From Pedobacter sp014947265 (GTDB lineage Bacteria; Bacteroidota; Bacteroidia; Sphingobacteriales; Sphingobacteriaceae), in the NCBI RefSeq assembly GCF_014947265.1, contig NZ_JADCNK010000008.1:153573-217572 (forward strand): a stretch of DNA of 64,000 bases, given 5' to 3'. The position numbers were made by a program, and so were the translations under genes. The notes below the pieces were generated by a model. It saw only the letters and a list, made by a program, of their open reading frames with translations. It did no database searches and was not told the origin of the DNA. Positions 32,562 to 44,100 of this stretch are shown in pieces. Numbering within the stretch: position 1 is the stretch's first letter; each line of letters opens with the position of its first letter.

Positions 32562-34397
32562 TTATTTTAACTCATTTAAAATGGCTTTATCTAAACTGGT
32601 TAATGTCTTCTGCCCGGGTTTAAGCAGTTCAAAAACTACAATTTCATTCTTTCCTTTTTTAAGCCATTCTGCTGGCAAATAAATGGTTTGTTGTGGTCCA
32701 ATACCCCAATATTTACCTAAGTTATGTCCGTTAACCCAAACCAGTCCTTTTCCCCATTTGCGCATATCTAAATAAGTATCGGCAACCTTTGTTAAGTTAA
32801 AGGTAGCTGATTTAAGTACTGCTGCAGATTTGCTACTTACTTTGGGCTGTATTTTTTTGGTATCTATTTTATCAAATGGCAATGGATACATTTTCCACAA
32901 TTTAATTTCTTTACCATTAAAAGTTACGTTTTTGGTAATCCCTTTATTATTTTTAAGTAAGTAAGGGCCAAAATTAATCCTCCCCATGTTTTCTACCAAA
33001 ATATCCAATTGTACATTGCCGGCAGGAAGATTAATCACTAAACTATCCTGATAAAGCCTTCTGTCTAAAACACCTACAAGTTTTTTATTGATATATACCA
33101 ATCCATAATCGCGCAGCTCGTTGATTTTGATTACACCTTTACGTCCGCCTTTTATTGTGCTGCTGTACAATACAAAACCATAGGGCTGGTTAAGGGCTTC
33201 GAAGGTTAGTGGTTGTTCACTTAACTTTGGTTTTCCAATCAGGCTAAAAACATCCGTTGATTTGGTAAATGTAATTACAGGCAATGCCGCTGCTGGCTTA
33301 GTACCGGGTACATCTGGAAGTGTTTGGTTTGCAGGCAGATTCTTTTTAATTGCTTCGCGAAAAAGCATGAATTTTGCTGTTGCATTACCCGCTTCATCTA
33401 AAGGTGCATCATAATCATAACTACTAATCTGTGGTTCGAAAGCTGTAGAATCATTAAAGTTTGCCCCATTCATAAACCCTCTGGTTGTACCGCCATGAAA
33501 CATGTACATATTAATAGAAATTCCACCTTTAAGTACAGTATCTAGCTTATTGGCGTAAGTTTTTGGATTTACCTCATGGTGTTTTGTACCCCACCAATCG
33601 AACCAGGCCGGATACCATTCTGGCACAAAGTATGGTCCGGAACCATTGTTATATTTCTTGATTAACGTTTTGATCTGAGCTGGATTATCAATACCATTTA
33701 CGCCTGGAAGCAAGCCCGCCAAATGCCCTCCTTCTAGTGCCGGAACGGGATCGCAGGTTGAAAGTACGCCATCAAAACCGGCATCCTTAAACAGTTGGGC
33801 ATTAATTTTCAGGTATTCTTTGTCATTCCCATAAGAACCATATTCGTTTTCAACCTGTACCATTAAGATGTTGCCACCATGGTTAATTTGCAACGGCGCC
33901 AAACGTTTACCAATCTCTGTAAGATATTCTTTATATTCTTTTAAATATTGTGCTTCTTTACTCCTTACCTGTAAACCCTTAATGTTCTGTAACCAAAATG
34001 GATAACCGCCAAATTCCCATTCGGCACATACATACGGACTAGGGCGAAGCAATACCCATAAGCCTTCTTCTTTTGCAATGCGCACAAATTCGGCAATATC
34101 ATTATTACCAGAAAAATCAAACTGATCTTTCTGAGGCTCGTGTACATTCCAAAATACATAGGTACCAATCGTATTTAAGCCCATGGCTTTAGCCATTTTC
34201 ATTCTGTCGCGCCAGGCTTCTCTAGGTATACGGGGATAATGCATTTCTCCAGAAATGATCTGAAAAGGTTTATTATCGAGCAGAAAAACAGAGTCTGCAA
34301 GTTTAAAGGTATGCTTAACCTGTGCAAATGCACTAAAGCTGGCAAAACAAGTAATTAAAATTACTTTAATCATTACGTGTTTTAGGGTAGGTTTCAT
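32562..34397 (-). CDS. GH35 beta-galactosidase
   Basis: 611-residue exported enzyme (signal to about residue 26, SAFA-Q). The GH35 signature SPYVCAEWEFGGYPFWL is present (the usual GGPYVCAE opening is PSPYVCAE here). Acid/base Glu185 sits in VENEYGSYG and nucleophile Glu260 in PYFVPEWYPAWFDWWG. The C-terminal jelly-roll domains end in KWGKGLVWVNGHNLGKYWGI. It releases terminal beta-galactose, probably in the periplasm. The gene lies between GH30 and GH5. Confidence 0.93.
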   Translation of the reverse strand: MKPTLKHVMIKVILITCFASFSAFAQVKHTFKLADSVFLLDNKPFQIISGEMHYPRIPREAWRDRMKMAKAMGLNTIGTYVFWNVHEPQKDQFDFSGNNDIAEFVRIAKEEGLWVLLRPSPYVCAEWEFGGYPFWLQNIKGLQVRSKEAQYLKEYKEYLTEIGKRLAPLQINHGGNILMVQVENEYGSYGNDKEYLKINAQLFKDAGFDGVLSTCDPVPALEGGHLAGLLPGVNGIDNPAQIKTLIKKYNNGSGPYFVPEWYPAWFDWWGTKHHEVNPKTYANKLDTVLKGGISINMYMFHGGTTRGFMNGANFNDSTAFEPQISSYDYDAPLDEAGNATAKFMLFREAIKKNLPANQTLPDVPGTKPAAALPVITFTKSTDVFSLIGKPKLSEQPLTFEALNQPYGFVLYSSTIKGGRKGVIKINELRDYGLVYINKKLVGVLDRRLYQDSLVINLPAGNVQLDILVENMGRINFGPYLLKNNKGITKNVTFNGKEIKLWKMYPLPFDKIDTKKIQPKVSSKSAAVLKSATFNLTKVADTYLDMRKWGKGLVWVNGHNLGKYWGIGPQQTIYLPAEWLKKGKNEIVVFELLKPGQKTLTSLDKAILNELK

Positions 34398-34515
34398 TTA
34401 AGATGTATTATTATTTAAAAAATCAAAAACATAGTTTTCCTATATCGATTTATAATTGCTTTTCAGCTCAACCAAATAGGATTAAAATTGAGGTGCGTTA
34501 TCATTTCAATCAGGC

Positions 34516-36039
34516 TTAATTACTGATTACAGTAGTAATAGATTTAGCCGGAATGCGAACATGTTTGGTATTCTGATATTGTTTATAAGGTGACAAGTTA
34601 TATTCGGCTGAGGTAACATAGGTCTGTACAGAATTTTGTTTATTACCCTTTACCTCAATATCCAGATCAAGATCGTTTTCTGTAGGGTTAACCACTACTG
34701 TTACGAGTTTTTTATTTTGCAGATAAGATGATACATCAACCTGAGGTAAGTTTGCCCCGAGTGTTTTAACTTGAAGGCGCTTACTACCCTGGCCAACGAA
34801 ACGACTATAATTACCCAGGGCCCACAACATTTTACTATCATAAACCTGCCCGTCTGTTTTATTTTTGTCGATATAAACCAAACCATCCTTATAATCGCTG
34901 GCTGATATGCCCAGCCACCACTGCCATGAGGTAGCGTTAGACAAAACCAGGTCGTGATGGATCAAACGGGCGATAAATAATGCAGGCGCCATACCAAGGT
35001 CGCGTTTTTCCCCTTTCATTAAACTATCGCCTAAAATACAATATTCAGACATCCAATACCTTAAACCTTTAATGCTGGCTACGGCATCACCCGTCTTTTT
35101 GCGTACTTCAATAAATTTCTGCTCCGGACTTGTTGTAAAATAGCTGTGTCCAGAAATAGAACGATCTATGCCCGATAGGTTGCCGACATAATTGGGTGAT
35201 GAAGGATTAAAGAACTGATATACCTGGTTTCCTTTTACACTGTTTCCGTTATTGTATAAATAATCGAGCTGGCCAGCCTCTCCTATCTGTATTTTGGTTT
35301 TGACCTGATTTTTAACAAAGGCTTCGTTAACACCCCTGTAAAGTTGAGCAAGTTCGTTATTGTTATAAGGACAGCCCTCTTGGTTGTGTTCATTCCATTT
35401 CCATTGCGGCTCATTTGCAGGACTCAGGTAATTTAGTTCTATTCCAATTGTTTTTTTTATTCCTTTGATGGTAGCAACAAGATCAGCGGCAAATTCCGGA
35501 AGTTTGTCAAAATTCAGATTGCAATGGCCATCTGTAGAATAGGCTTTCCCATTTTTGGTAAACAATACATGCGGACTGTTTACAAATCCGATAAACTGTT
35601 TCACTCCCCGTGTTTTGGCTGCCTTTAAGAACCAGACTTGTCCTGGCATCGCGTTCCAATTATAAGTGCCATCTGGCTGCAAAAAAGCATATTGACGACG
35701 CCATTCGTCGCCAATATCGCTTTCTTTACCTTGGGCGGCACTACCACCACCAATACTGAAACGCCACATGTTAAGCCCAATACCAAGTGGTTGCCTCTCT
35801 TTTGTGGTTTGAGTGCTAAAAAGCAAATCAGCCATTTTATCCCTTTTCTCTGTAGGCCATAATCCGGCAAACTGACAACTCCAGGCATCAGAAGCACCAA
35901 AGCCTTCTATAGTCTGAAAGGTGTTGGCAGGATCAATTTCTATTTTTAGAACGGTTTCTTGTGCAAGCGTTGTTCTGCCACAGAAAAATAAGGCCAGACA
36001 GATAAAAAAACGGTTAAGATGTTGATACGGCTTAATCAT
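34516..36039 (-). CDS. GH30 endo-beta-1,6-galactanase-like hydrolase
   Basis: 507-residue exported enzyme (signal to about residue 27). GH30 features: IEGFGASDAWSCQFAGLWP at the N-terminus, acid/base Glu210 in YLSPANEPQWKWNE and nucleophile Glu332 in YWMSEYCILGD, with the side beta-domain at the C-terminus. The GFGASDAW opening and SPANEPQW recall subfamily GH30_5 (endo-beta-1,6-galactanases) more than glucosylceramidases or xylanases. That would fit its GH35 neighbour and a type II arabinogalactan substrate. It follows susD by 21 bp. Family is firm; subfamily is inference. Confidence 0.85.
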   Translation of the reverse strand: MIKPYQHLNRFFICLALFFCGRTTLAQETVLKIEIDPANTFQTIEGFGASDAWSCQFAGLWPTEKRDKMADLLFSTQTTKERQPLGIGLNMWRFSIGGGSAAQGKESDIGDEWRRQYAFLQPDGTYNWNAMPGQVWFLKAAKTRGVKQFIGFVNSPHVLFTKNGKAYSTDGHCNLNFDKLPEFAADLVATIKGIKKTIGIELNYLSPANEPQWKWNEHNQEGCPYNNNELAQLYRGVNEAFVKNQVKTKIQIGEAGQLDYLYNNGNSVKGNQVYQFFNPSSPNYVGNLSGIDRSISGHSYFTTSPEQKFIEVRKKTGDAVASIKGLRYWMSEYCILGDSLMKGEKRDLGMAPALFIARLIHHDLVLSNATSWQWWLGISASDYKDGLVYIDKNKTDGQVYDSKMLWALGNYSRFVGQGSKRLQVKTLGANLPQVDVSSYLQNKKLVTVVVNPTENDLDLDIEVKGNKQNSVQTYVTSAEYNLSPYKQYQNTKHVRIPAKSITTVISN

Positions 36040-36060
36040 GCAAAACTTAATTTCTATTTA

Positions 36061-37764
36061 TTAATAACCAGGGTTTTGCTGCAATTTACCGCCTGAAGCT
36101 AAAATCTCGGCTCTAGGTATAGGTAACCAGTAGTGTTTGGTTTCAAACTTACGCCCATCTAAAGCAACTTTAGGTGTATAAGTAAATGTATTACCGGTTT
36201 TGGTAATAATCATTCCACCAGCAGGTTTGTTTTCGGTTACATCGGCAATTTTCCATCTTCTTACATCATAATAACGGTGTTCTTCAAAGGCGAGTTCTAC
36301 CCTACGTTCGTAACGTACCGCATCTCGCATTTGTGATTGTGTAAGTCCAACGGCTAATGCTGGCATATTTACACCAGATCTTGCACGTACCATATTTATC
36401 GCTTGTCTTGCCGACATTGTTGATCCGGCAGGAACAGCGTCAGGTCCGTAAGCTTCGTTAGCTGCTTCAGCATAGTTAAGCAAAATTTCTGCATATCTAA
36501 AATAGATCCATGGCTGAAAACCTGCGTTTCCCCAGGGGTTTTGTAAAGGATATGCCTTGTTCATGAATTTTTTAAGATAATAACCCGTCTTAGTGGTATT
36601 CCAGTTATCAATTCCATCTTTACTGTCTTTTCCTCCCGGAATAAAGGTTTCTATATTACGCTCACGATATGCTGCACCATTGTATAAAATAGTGGCTGCA
36701 AAACGCGGATCACGGTCTTTGTATGGCTGGTTGCTATCGTAACCAGATGTAGGATCGCTAATGGCTTTACCGTTGGTCATTTCATAATCATCTACCAGGT
36801 TCTGCATCGGCAGATTTCCTCCCCAGCCGCCATAGCCATTTGGTCCGTTGGCAATCTCCAGGTGTGTATGGTTGGCATTTTTGGTAAATAATCTCGCAAA
36901 GATGATTTCGTCATTATTCAAATCATTCAGGAACAGGTTTTCATAACCTCCATCATAAATTTTGTATTTATTCAAAGCAATAACAGCCTGCGCTGCTGCC
37001 GCTGCTGCCTCCCATGTACCCGCGTTGTACAATGGACTTGCTGCATATAAAAGCAAACGTGATTTAAGGGCTAATGCAGCACCTTTAGTAGCTCTACCCG
37101 GCAACCAGCTACCGCTATTATCCTGTGGCAGATCTGCAGCCGCTTCATCGAGTTGATTCACCGTATAATCAATGCTCTCTTTTATTGTTGCGCGCTGAAA
37201 CAAAGCCGGATCTTGCAAATTATCGGTCAGGTTGGTTACTTTATCACCCATTAAAACTACACCACCATAATTTCGAATTAAATCCTGATAACGGAAAGCC
37301 TTTACAAATTTAAGCTCTGCGATCAATTGTTTTTTATGTGTTGTGCTCATTGCAATTTTAGCAAGCACACCAAGTGCATAATTACATTCTCTGATACTTT
37401 TATAACTCCTGCCCCAATATACACCTGCACTGCCTAAATTTTCTGGTGCCAGCTGACCTCTTTGAATTAACCAGGTAAAATCATCGTTATTGTAAACAGA
37501 TTCGTCTGTGTACGAGCTCCACATACTATATTCAAACCCCCTCCCAAAACCTGGTGCAGAACCATCTGCTTCTTTATCCTGTAATCGGGTACCGATGTAC
37601 CTGTTGGTTACATAAGCCTCCAGAACAGACGTATCGCTTTCTATAGTAGTGGTAGAAATCCGATCTGTTGGTTCTACGTTTAAAAAATCTTTTTTACAAC
37701 CCACCACACTTAAGGAGATTAATGATAGGCCTAATAATATTTTATGTATTGACTTAGTATTCAT
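36061..37764 (-). CDS. SusD/RagB-like glycan-binding lipoprotein
   Basis: 567-residue surface lipoprotein (signal ending SLSVVGC-KKDFL). SusD family features: the opening FLNVEPTDRISTTTI, TPR-like helices, and the C-terminal VRYERRVELAFEEHRYYDVR with a final YWLPIPRAEI close. It captures oligosaccharides for the SusC barrel, whose gene ends 5 bp upstream; the two are certainly co-transcribed. Confidence 0.95.
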   Translation of the reverse strand: MNTKSIHKILLGLSLISLSVVGCKKDFLNVEPTDRISTTTIESDTSVLEAYVTNRYIGTRLQDKEADGSAPGFGRGFEYSMWSSYTDESVYNNDDFTWLIQRGQLAPENLGSAGVYWGRSYKSIRECNYALGVLAKIAMSTTHKKQLIAELKFVKAFRYQDLIRNYGGVVLMGDKVTNLTDNLQDPALFQRATIKESIDYTVNQLDEAAADLPQDNSGSWLPGRATKGAALALKSRLLLYAASPLYNAGTWEAAAAAAQAVIALNKYKIYDGGYENLFLNDLNNDEIIFARLFTKNANHTHLEIANGPNGYGGWGGNLPMQNLVDDYEMTNGKAISDPTSGYDSNQPYKDRDPRFAATILYNGAAYRERNIETFIPGGKDSKDGIDNWNTTKTGYYLKKFMNKAYPLQNPWGNAGFQPWIYFRYAEILLNYAEAANEAYGPDAVPAGSTMSARQAINMVRARSGVNMPALAVGLTQSQMRDAVRYERRVELAFEEHRYYDVRRWKIADVTENKPAGGMIITKTGNTFTYTPKVALDGRKFETKHYWLPIPRAEILASGGKLQQNPGY

Positions 37765-37769
37765 GATGT

Positions 37770-40700
37770 TTAGAATTTAATATTAGCACCCAGATTAATA
37801 ATGCGTTGCTGTGGATAAAACTGGCCACTACCACTGTTTCCTTCTGGATCGTAATCTTTAACTTTTGAAATGGTTAACAGGTTAAATGCACTGGCATAAA
37901 ACCTTAAGCCCGAGACATTTATTTTCTGTAAAAATGAAGCTTTTAAATTATAGGCAAGTTCTACGTTTTTAAGTCTTATAAAAGAAGCATCATTTAACCA
38001 AAAAGTATTATTAAACTGTCCGCCACTGATCGCATTCGAAGAACGGTCAGTAACTCTTGGATAAGTTCCATTAGGGTTTGAGGCGCTAAACCTGTTATCG
38101 GCCCAGCTACTGTAAAAGTTACCTACGCTTCCTGCTTCCGGTAAAACGTATTGAGTAACTTGCCCTTGACCTGATAAGACAAATGATAAATCGAAATTCT
38201 TGTACGAAGCTCCGAAATTTAAACCATAAGTAATTTGAGGGGTATTGCTATATTGAGATCTTGTTTGATCATCGGCAGTAATCTGACCATCATTGTTATA
38301 ATCGAGATACTTAAGATCGCCAATTTTAGCACCACTTACATGAGGGTAAGCATCTAACTCTTGTTGCGTTCTAAATATGCCAATACTATTGTAAAGCAAG
38401 TCAACATTTAATGGTCTGCCCGTTTTGCGTTGATAATCTGGCGTACCACTGGCTTCATCAATAAAAATTACTTTGCTTTTTGCATAGGTTATATTTCCAG
38501 AAATATTCCATTTCAGATTCTCGCCATTATGGTTATACCCAACCGTTGCTTCGAAACCATTACTGTTCACCTTTCCAATATTTTCTGAAGGCACTAACGG
38601 TGTATAGTTCACACTCTTATCATCAAATGGATTTACAATACCTGAAGAACCAGGCACTGAAGCATTACGGGTGGTTAAGATATCAGATCTTTTTTGCTGG
38701 AAATAAATGGCCTCAATGCTAAAGTTTTTAAATACTGTAGCGTTAATTCCCACATCCAGTTTTTTCGCCACCTCCCAGGTAATGTTCGGATTTGCCAATT
38801 TAACCAGGTTTACACCAGGTTGTATGGTTAAGGTATTGCTTGGATCTCTGGCCACAAACCCGTTACCTACCAGCACATAGTTATCGAAATACTGGAAACC
38901 ATTTACATTATCATTACCCAACGCACCATATGATGCACGAATTTTTAAGTTATCAACAAATTTAACGTTATCGTTAAACCACTTTTCTTTTGAAACTACC
39001 CAACCTGCAGAAGCGGACGGAAAAACACCATACTGTTTGCCTTGAGGAAAAATAGATGATCCATCAACACGCAACTGGCCTTCAAAAAGATACTTATCAT
39101 CATAAGTATAAGCTAAACGGCTTATTATACTCCGGCGGTTGTAGTTAGAGCTATAACCCGAGTTCAGAAAATCGGTAGCTGCTGTACCACCTTGAGAAAG
39201 TTCAGGTAACGAAGTAGAAAGGAAGTTAAAGCGTTGTGCATCGAAATATTCCAAATGGTTTTCGCTCTGTTCGTAACCTACAAAAGCATTGATATCATGC
39301 AGGTTAAAACGACGTGCGTAGTTTAGTTTAATATTCGAAGTAAGCAACGATTCGTTTTGTTGCTTTTCAAGTAATGTAGCTTTTTGATTATTACCGCCAG
39401 TAATTACGCTGTTATAGGTTTGAGAGGTAGGATCATATTGATACAGTAAATATGGCTTATTGAAACTTTTGGTAAATACATTAGATTTATCAGCAGAAAA
39501 GAAACCATCAACAGAAAGACCTTCTACGCCAGGAATAATAAAAGTAGCTCTTAAAATACCATTTAAAACCTGTGTAGGGTTTTTATTTGTTCCACCGATA
39601 TCGGTAACCTGCACAGCAGGATTTGAATTTTCTATACCCGTTGTTGGCAAGCCATTTGGATAATAGGCAGATACGATTGGTTTTGCCCTGTAAATAGACC
39701 TAAAAATATCACCAGCTCCTACCTGAGGGAACAAACGATTTTCTTGTCTGCCAGATACCGATAAGCCAACTTTAAGGTATTTAGAAACATTGGCATCTAT
39801 ATTGGTACGGAAATTATACTGATTGTATTTCGTTGCGCCATTTTTGTATAAACCATCCTGAGAAATTGTACCCAATGAAACATAGTATTTTACATCTTCA
39901 CTACCACCATTAACCGAAAGGCTATGCTGACTTTGGAGTGCAGTATTTTTCAATGTTTCATTAATCCAATCGGTATTTGGATACAAAAGCGGATCGGAAC
40001 CATTGCGGAACTTTTCAATCTGATCTGCAGTATAAGATTGGTTAAGGCCACCGGCAGGGTTCGAATCGAAATTAATTTCGTTCATAATCTGTGCATAGGT
40101 TGCGGCATCTGCCATTTTAGGTAACCTTGTTGGCGAGCTAAATCCCTGGTTAAAACTATAATTTACGGTTGGTTTACCGGTTTTCCCTTTTTTCGTAGTT
40201 ACTAAAATTACACCATTGGCTGCTCTGTTACCATAAATAGCGGCAGAAGCATCTTTTAATACCGATACACTTTCAATATCGTTGGGATCTAAACGCTCAA
40301 GTCCACCAATTTGCCCTGGAATTCCGTCTACAACAATTAATACATTATTGCTCCCGGTAGTAGCAAGTCCCCTTACCGTAATATTAGAACCATCAACCCC
40401 AGGTTCGCCACTACGATTATTTACAATTACCCCCGAAAACCGGCCCGCCAAAGAGTTTGACAGGTTTGGTTGTGGGCTTTTCATTAATTCACTTCCTTTT
40501 ACCTGCGATATTGACCCCGTAAGCGTTGCTTTTTTCTGTGTTCCGTAACCAACCACTACCAACTCGTTTAGTGTTTTGGTGTCGGAACCAAGCTGAACAT
40601 TAATGGTTGTTCTATCGCCAACTGTTTGCTCCTGGCTGGTGTAGCCTACATAAGAAAAAACAAGTACGTCTGTAGAGGCTGCAACACTGATACTAAATTT

Positions 40701-40949
40701 ACCTTTTGCATCGGTCTGAACCGCTTTTTCGGTTCCTTTAATCTTAACCGCTACTCCGGGGAATGTAGCTCCGGTTTCGTTTGTTACTGTACCCGTTACC
40801 ACAATTTCTCTAAGCTTGTTCTTTATTCCTGTTTTAACAGAAACTAGAGATGCCATTGCAGGTAAACTGATGGATACGATCAATAGAAATGCCAGTGTTT
40901 TAATTGTAAAGAATTTTGGCAAAAATCCTTTCAGAACTTTTCTTCTCAT
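37770..40949 (-). CDS. SusC/RagA-like TonB-dependent glycan transporter
   Basis: About 1059 residues from the ATG at 40949 (an in-frame TTG four codons earlier is less likely). Long signal peptide (about 1-34), carboxypeptidase-regulatory domain (VVTGTVTNETGATFPGVAVK), TonB-interacting ELVVVGYGTQKKATLTGSIS, plug (GLATTGSNNVLIVVDGIPG; VSVLKDASAAIYGNRAANG), then the outer-membrane barrel. First structural gene of the polysaccharide locus, 218 bp downstream of the hybrid sensor on the same strand. Expression is likely induced by that sensor. Confidence 0.95.
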   Translation of the reverse strand: MRRKVLKGFLPKFFTIKTLAFLLIVSISLPAMASLVSVKTGIKNKLREIVVTGTVTNETGATFPGVAVKIKGTEKAVQTDAKGKFSISVAASTDVLVFSYVGYTSQEQTVGDRTTINVQLGSDTKTLNELVVVGYGTQKKATLTGSISQVKGSELMKSPQPNLSNSLAGRFSGVIVNNRSGEPGVDGSNITVRGLATTGSNNVLIVVDGIPGQIGGLERLDPNDIESVSVLKDASAAIYGNRAANGVILVTTKKGKTGKPTVNYSFNQGFSSPTRLPKMADAATYAQIMNEINFDSNPAGGLNQSYTADQIEKFRNGSDPLLYPNTDWINETLKNTALQSQHSLSVNGGSEDVKYYVSLGTISQDGLYKNGATKYNQYNFRTNIDANVSKYLKVGLSVSGRQENRLFPQVGAGDIFRSIYRAKPIVSAYYPNGLPTTGIENSNPAVQVTDIGGTNKNPTQVLNGILRATFIIPGVEGLSVDGFFSADKSNVFTKSFNKPYLLYQYDPTSQTYNSVITGGNNQKATLLEKQQNESLLTSNIKLNYARRFNLHDINAFVGYEQSENHLEYFDAQRFNFLSTSLPELSQGGTAATDFLNSGYSSNYNRRSIISRLAYTYDDKYLFEGQLRVDGSSIFPQGKQYGVFPSASAGWVVSKEKWFNDNVKFVDNLKIRASYGALGNDNVNGFQYFDNYVLVGNGFVARDPSNTLTIQPGVNLVKLANPNITWEVAKKLDVGINATVFKNFSIEAIYFQQKRSDILTTRNASVPGSSGIVNPFDDKSVNYTPLVPSENIGKVNSNGFEATVGYNHNGENLKWNISGNITYAKSKVIFIDEASGTPDYQRKTGRPLNVDLLYNSIGIFRTQQELDAYPHVSGAKIGDLKYLDYNNDGQITADDQTRSQYSNTPQITYGLNFGASYKNFDLSFVLSGQGQVTQYVLPEAGSVGNFYSSWADNRFSASNPNGTYPRVTDRSSNAISGGQFNNTFWLNDASFIRLKNVELAYNLKASFLQKINVSGLRFYASAFNLLTISKVKDYDPEGNSGSGQFYPQQRIINLGANIKF

Positions 40950-41179
40950 ATTTGTTTGCAAATTAATATTTGGTTAGCAGATCAATTTTATAACCTACCC
41001 AACAGAACCCTCTATCGGAATCGCGATTATAACACTGCTTTATCGAGGGCTAAATTAGCGCCAACAAACAACTCCTACAGGGTGCAAACAATCCAAATTA
41101 GAGGGGTAAACAGACCGAAAAATGACCTAAATGAGGTTTTAAGGCATATTGAAAAAAAACAGGCTGATAAACATGATTA

Positions 41180-44100
41180 TCATTTACCTTTTTTGCCTGT
41201 TGAATTTAATTGGATATGATTGGAAAACGGCTTCCTGAATTTTTTAATATACTGTGATGGATTCATATTAAAGAGTTTGTAAAACTGCTCTCTAAAATAT
41301 TTTGGGTCGTTTATACCTACCATGTAAGAAGTTTCCTGAATGGTTTTATCTGTATTGATAAAAATTTCGGCCGCTTTTCTTAACCTGATGAAACGGATAA
41401 ATCCATTTGCCGACTGACCCGAAATGGATTTTATTTTACGGTATAAATTAGATCTCGACATGCCCAGAAAGGTGGACAGGGTATCGATATTAAAATCAGG
41501 ATCGGTAAGCTGTTCTTCTACAATACGGATACAGTTATCTAAAAATTCTTTGTATTCTGCAGAGATCTTGGTATTGTTCGAGTTGAGTGTAATTTCATTA
41601 TAAAAATACTTTTGCAGGGCATTTTTACTTTTTAATATACTGGCTACCCTTGCTTTTAAAAAGTCCTTATCAAAAGGTTTACTGATATAATCGTCGGCGC
41701 CACCTTCTATTCCTTTAAGCTTAACCTCCGGAGCAGAAATGGCAGTAAGTAAAATAATCGGAATATGAGAGATGGAAACATCTTCTTTTATTTTACTGCA
41801 TAGTTCTATACCCGTTATGCCATCCATCATTACATCACAGATTACAATATCGGGTAATAGCTCTTTCGTCATCTCATAACCTTTTTCTCCGTTACTGGCT
41901 TCGTAAAGGTGATAATCCATTCTAAAAACCTGTTTAAGGTATTCTCTTATTTCAATATTATCATCAATAATAAGCATGCTTTTTAACTCGATGGCCAGCT
42001 GTTTGTCTGCTATTGGTTCTTCAGCAGCTTCTACAACTTTGTTAGCGCTTATTTCATCCTCTATTAACTCTTTAAATAATGATGAATCGGTATCTACCAG
42101 TTCCTCATGCAAAATTACCGCATCTTTAAAGTGGCTTGTCCCTCTTAATAAAGCAATATCAAATGCTGTGCCTTTATTTTCAACGCTGGTATAACTTATC
42201 CTTCCACCATGCATTTCAATAAAATTTTTTGCAAGGTATAAACCAATGCCAAAACCACCTTTAGATGATTTATTTCCCGGATCCTGATAAAATTTTTCGT
42301 AGAGTTTTTCTCCTGCAAAGCTGGTAATACCACAGCCTGTATCTTCTACAGCCACCTGTATATTGTCCTGATTACTTTTTACAATCATTTTAACCGTACC
42401 GCCTTCGGGCGTAAATTTTATGGCATTTGCAAGGAGATTAAAAAACACAATCTCTATTTTCTCCCTTTCAGCATAAAAAGGGATCAATTCATCGGCGCAT
42501 ATAAACTCAAATACAATATTTTTAGACCGTGCCTGATGCACAAAACACAGAAATACTTCTTTACACAAACTCACCAGGTTTACCGGAGCTACTTTTAATT
42601 TTCCGCCATAGGTATCTGCTTTTCTAAACAATAACAGCTGATCTACCAAACTTAAAAGCCGCTTGGCATTCCTGTACACAATATTTAAATCAGTGGTATC
42701 AACATTATTGTCATTCTTATACAAAAGCTCTTTAACCGGGTTGATAATTAACGTAAGCGGCGTGCGGAACTCGTGCGATACATTGGTAAAAAAGGATAGT
42801 TTCTTTTCACTCAACTCCTTTTCTTTTTCACTTTCTACATGGGCCAGTTTAATCTGAAATTTTAAGTTAGATTGGTGCTCACGATATTTAAGATAGGCAT
42901 ACACAAGGCCAAAGAAAGCCAAACCATAAAAGCCAAAGGCCCACCAGGTACGGTACCAGGGTGGCGTAATAATAATCTGGAGCGAATTTCCTTTCATATT
43001 CCAAATGCCATCATTGTTTGATGCCCTTACCCTTAAGGTGTATTTGCCTGGGTTTAAATTGGTATAGGTAACTTTATGTTCGCTACCGCTATAATTCCAC
43101 TTTTTATCAAAACCTTCGAGAAAGTAAGCATACTGGTTTTTTTCTGAAAGCGTATAGTTCAAAGCCACAAAACCAAAAGAGAGTACACTTTGATCATAAG
43201 GCAATGTGATACTTTTCGTCATATAAACAGGCAATTTTAAAGGAGAATCTTCGCCCGGGAGAATCAGTTTATTAAAAACCGAAAAATCAGAAAAGTAAAC
43301 TGCAGGAGCTTCTTTATTGTATTTAAGTAGTTGTGGATTAAAATAAACGATGCCTTTACTGCCTGCCAGGTAAATTTCCCCTTTTGCATTTTTACAGATG
43401 GCCGCATTGGCATACACGCCATCCTTCTCATCGTAATTTTTAACCGTTTTATTTACGGGATCGAAAAGTGAGATGCCCTGCTCGGTAGTAACCCAAAGCT
43501 TGCCATTATTATCTTCTACCAGATCGGTAAAAACATTGCTTGCAAAACCGTTTTGTTTTGAATAGATCTCGAAAGTATTTGTTTTAGCAACATATTTATT
43601 CAATCCATCGCGGGTGCAGATCCAAACATTTTTGTGCGAATCCAGATACAGGCTATTTACAATGTTATTGCTAATGCCGCCCGTTTTTGAATTATTGATC
43701 ATGTAATTGCTGAACTTTTTTGTTTTAGGGTTAAAACGGCTGAGGCCACTCCCGTATGTCCCTATCCAGATATTTCCCTGCGCATCTTTTAGAAGGCAGT
43801 ATAAATGGTTATTACTCAGAGAGCCCAAATTTTTAGGATCGTTATAGTAATGCGTATAAGCTCTAATTTTATCGTTATAGATTTTTAAACCTGCATCTGT
43901 AGCTAAATAATATTCGCCATCATTTACCTCTATCAGATCTCTAAAAACATCTTCGTTAAAAAAACTTCCAAGTGCAGAACGATGGTGATGATGTATAAAC
44001 TTACTCTCCTTTTCGCTATACCGGTCAAATCCATTCTCACTCATTACCCATAACTGACCTTTTAAATCAACAGATAGGTTAATAATATCATTACTGGATA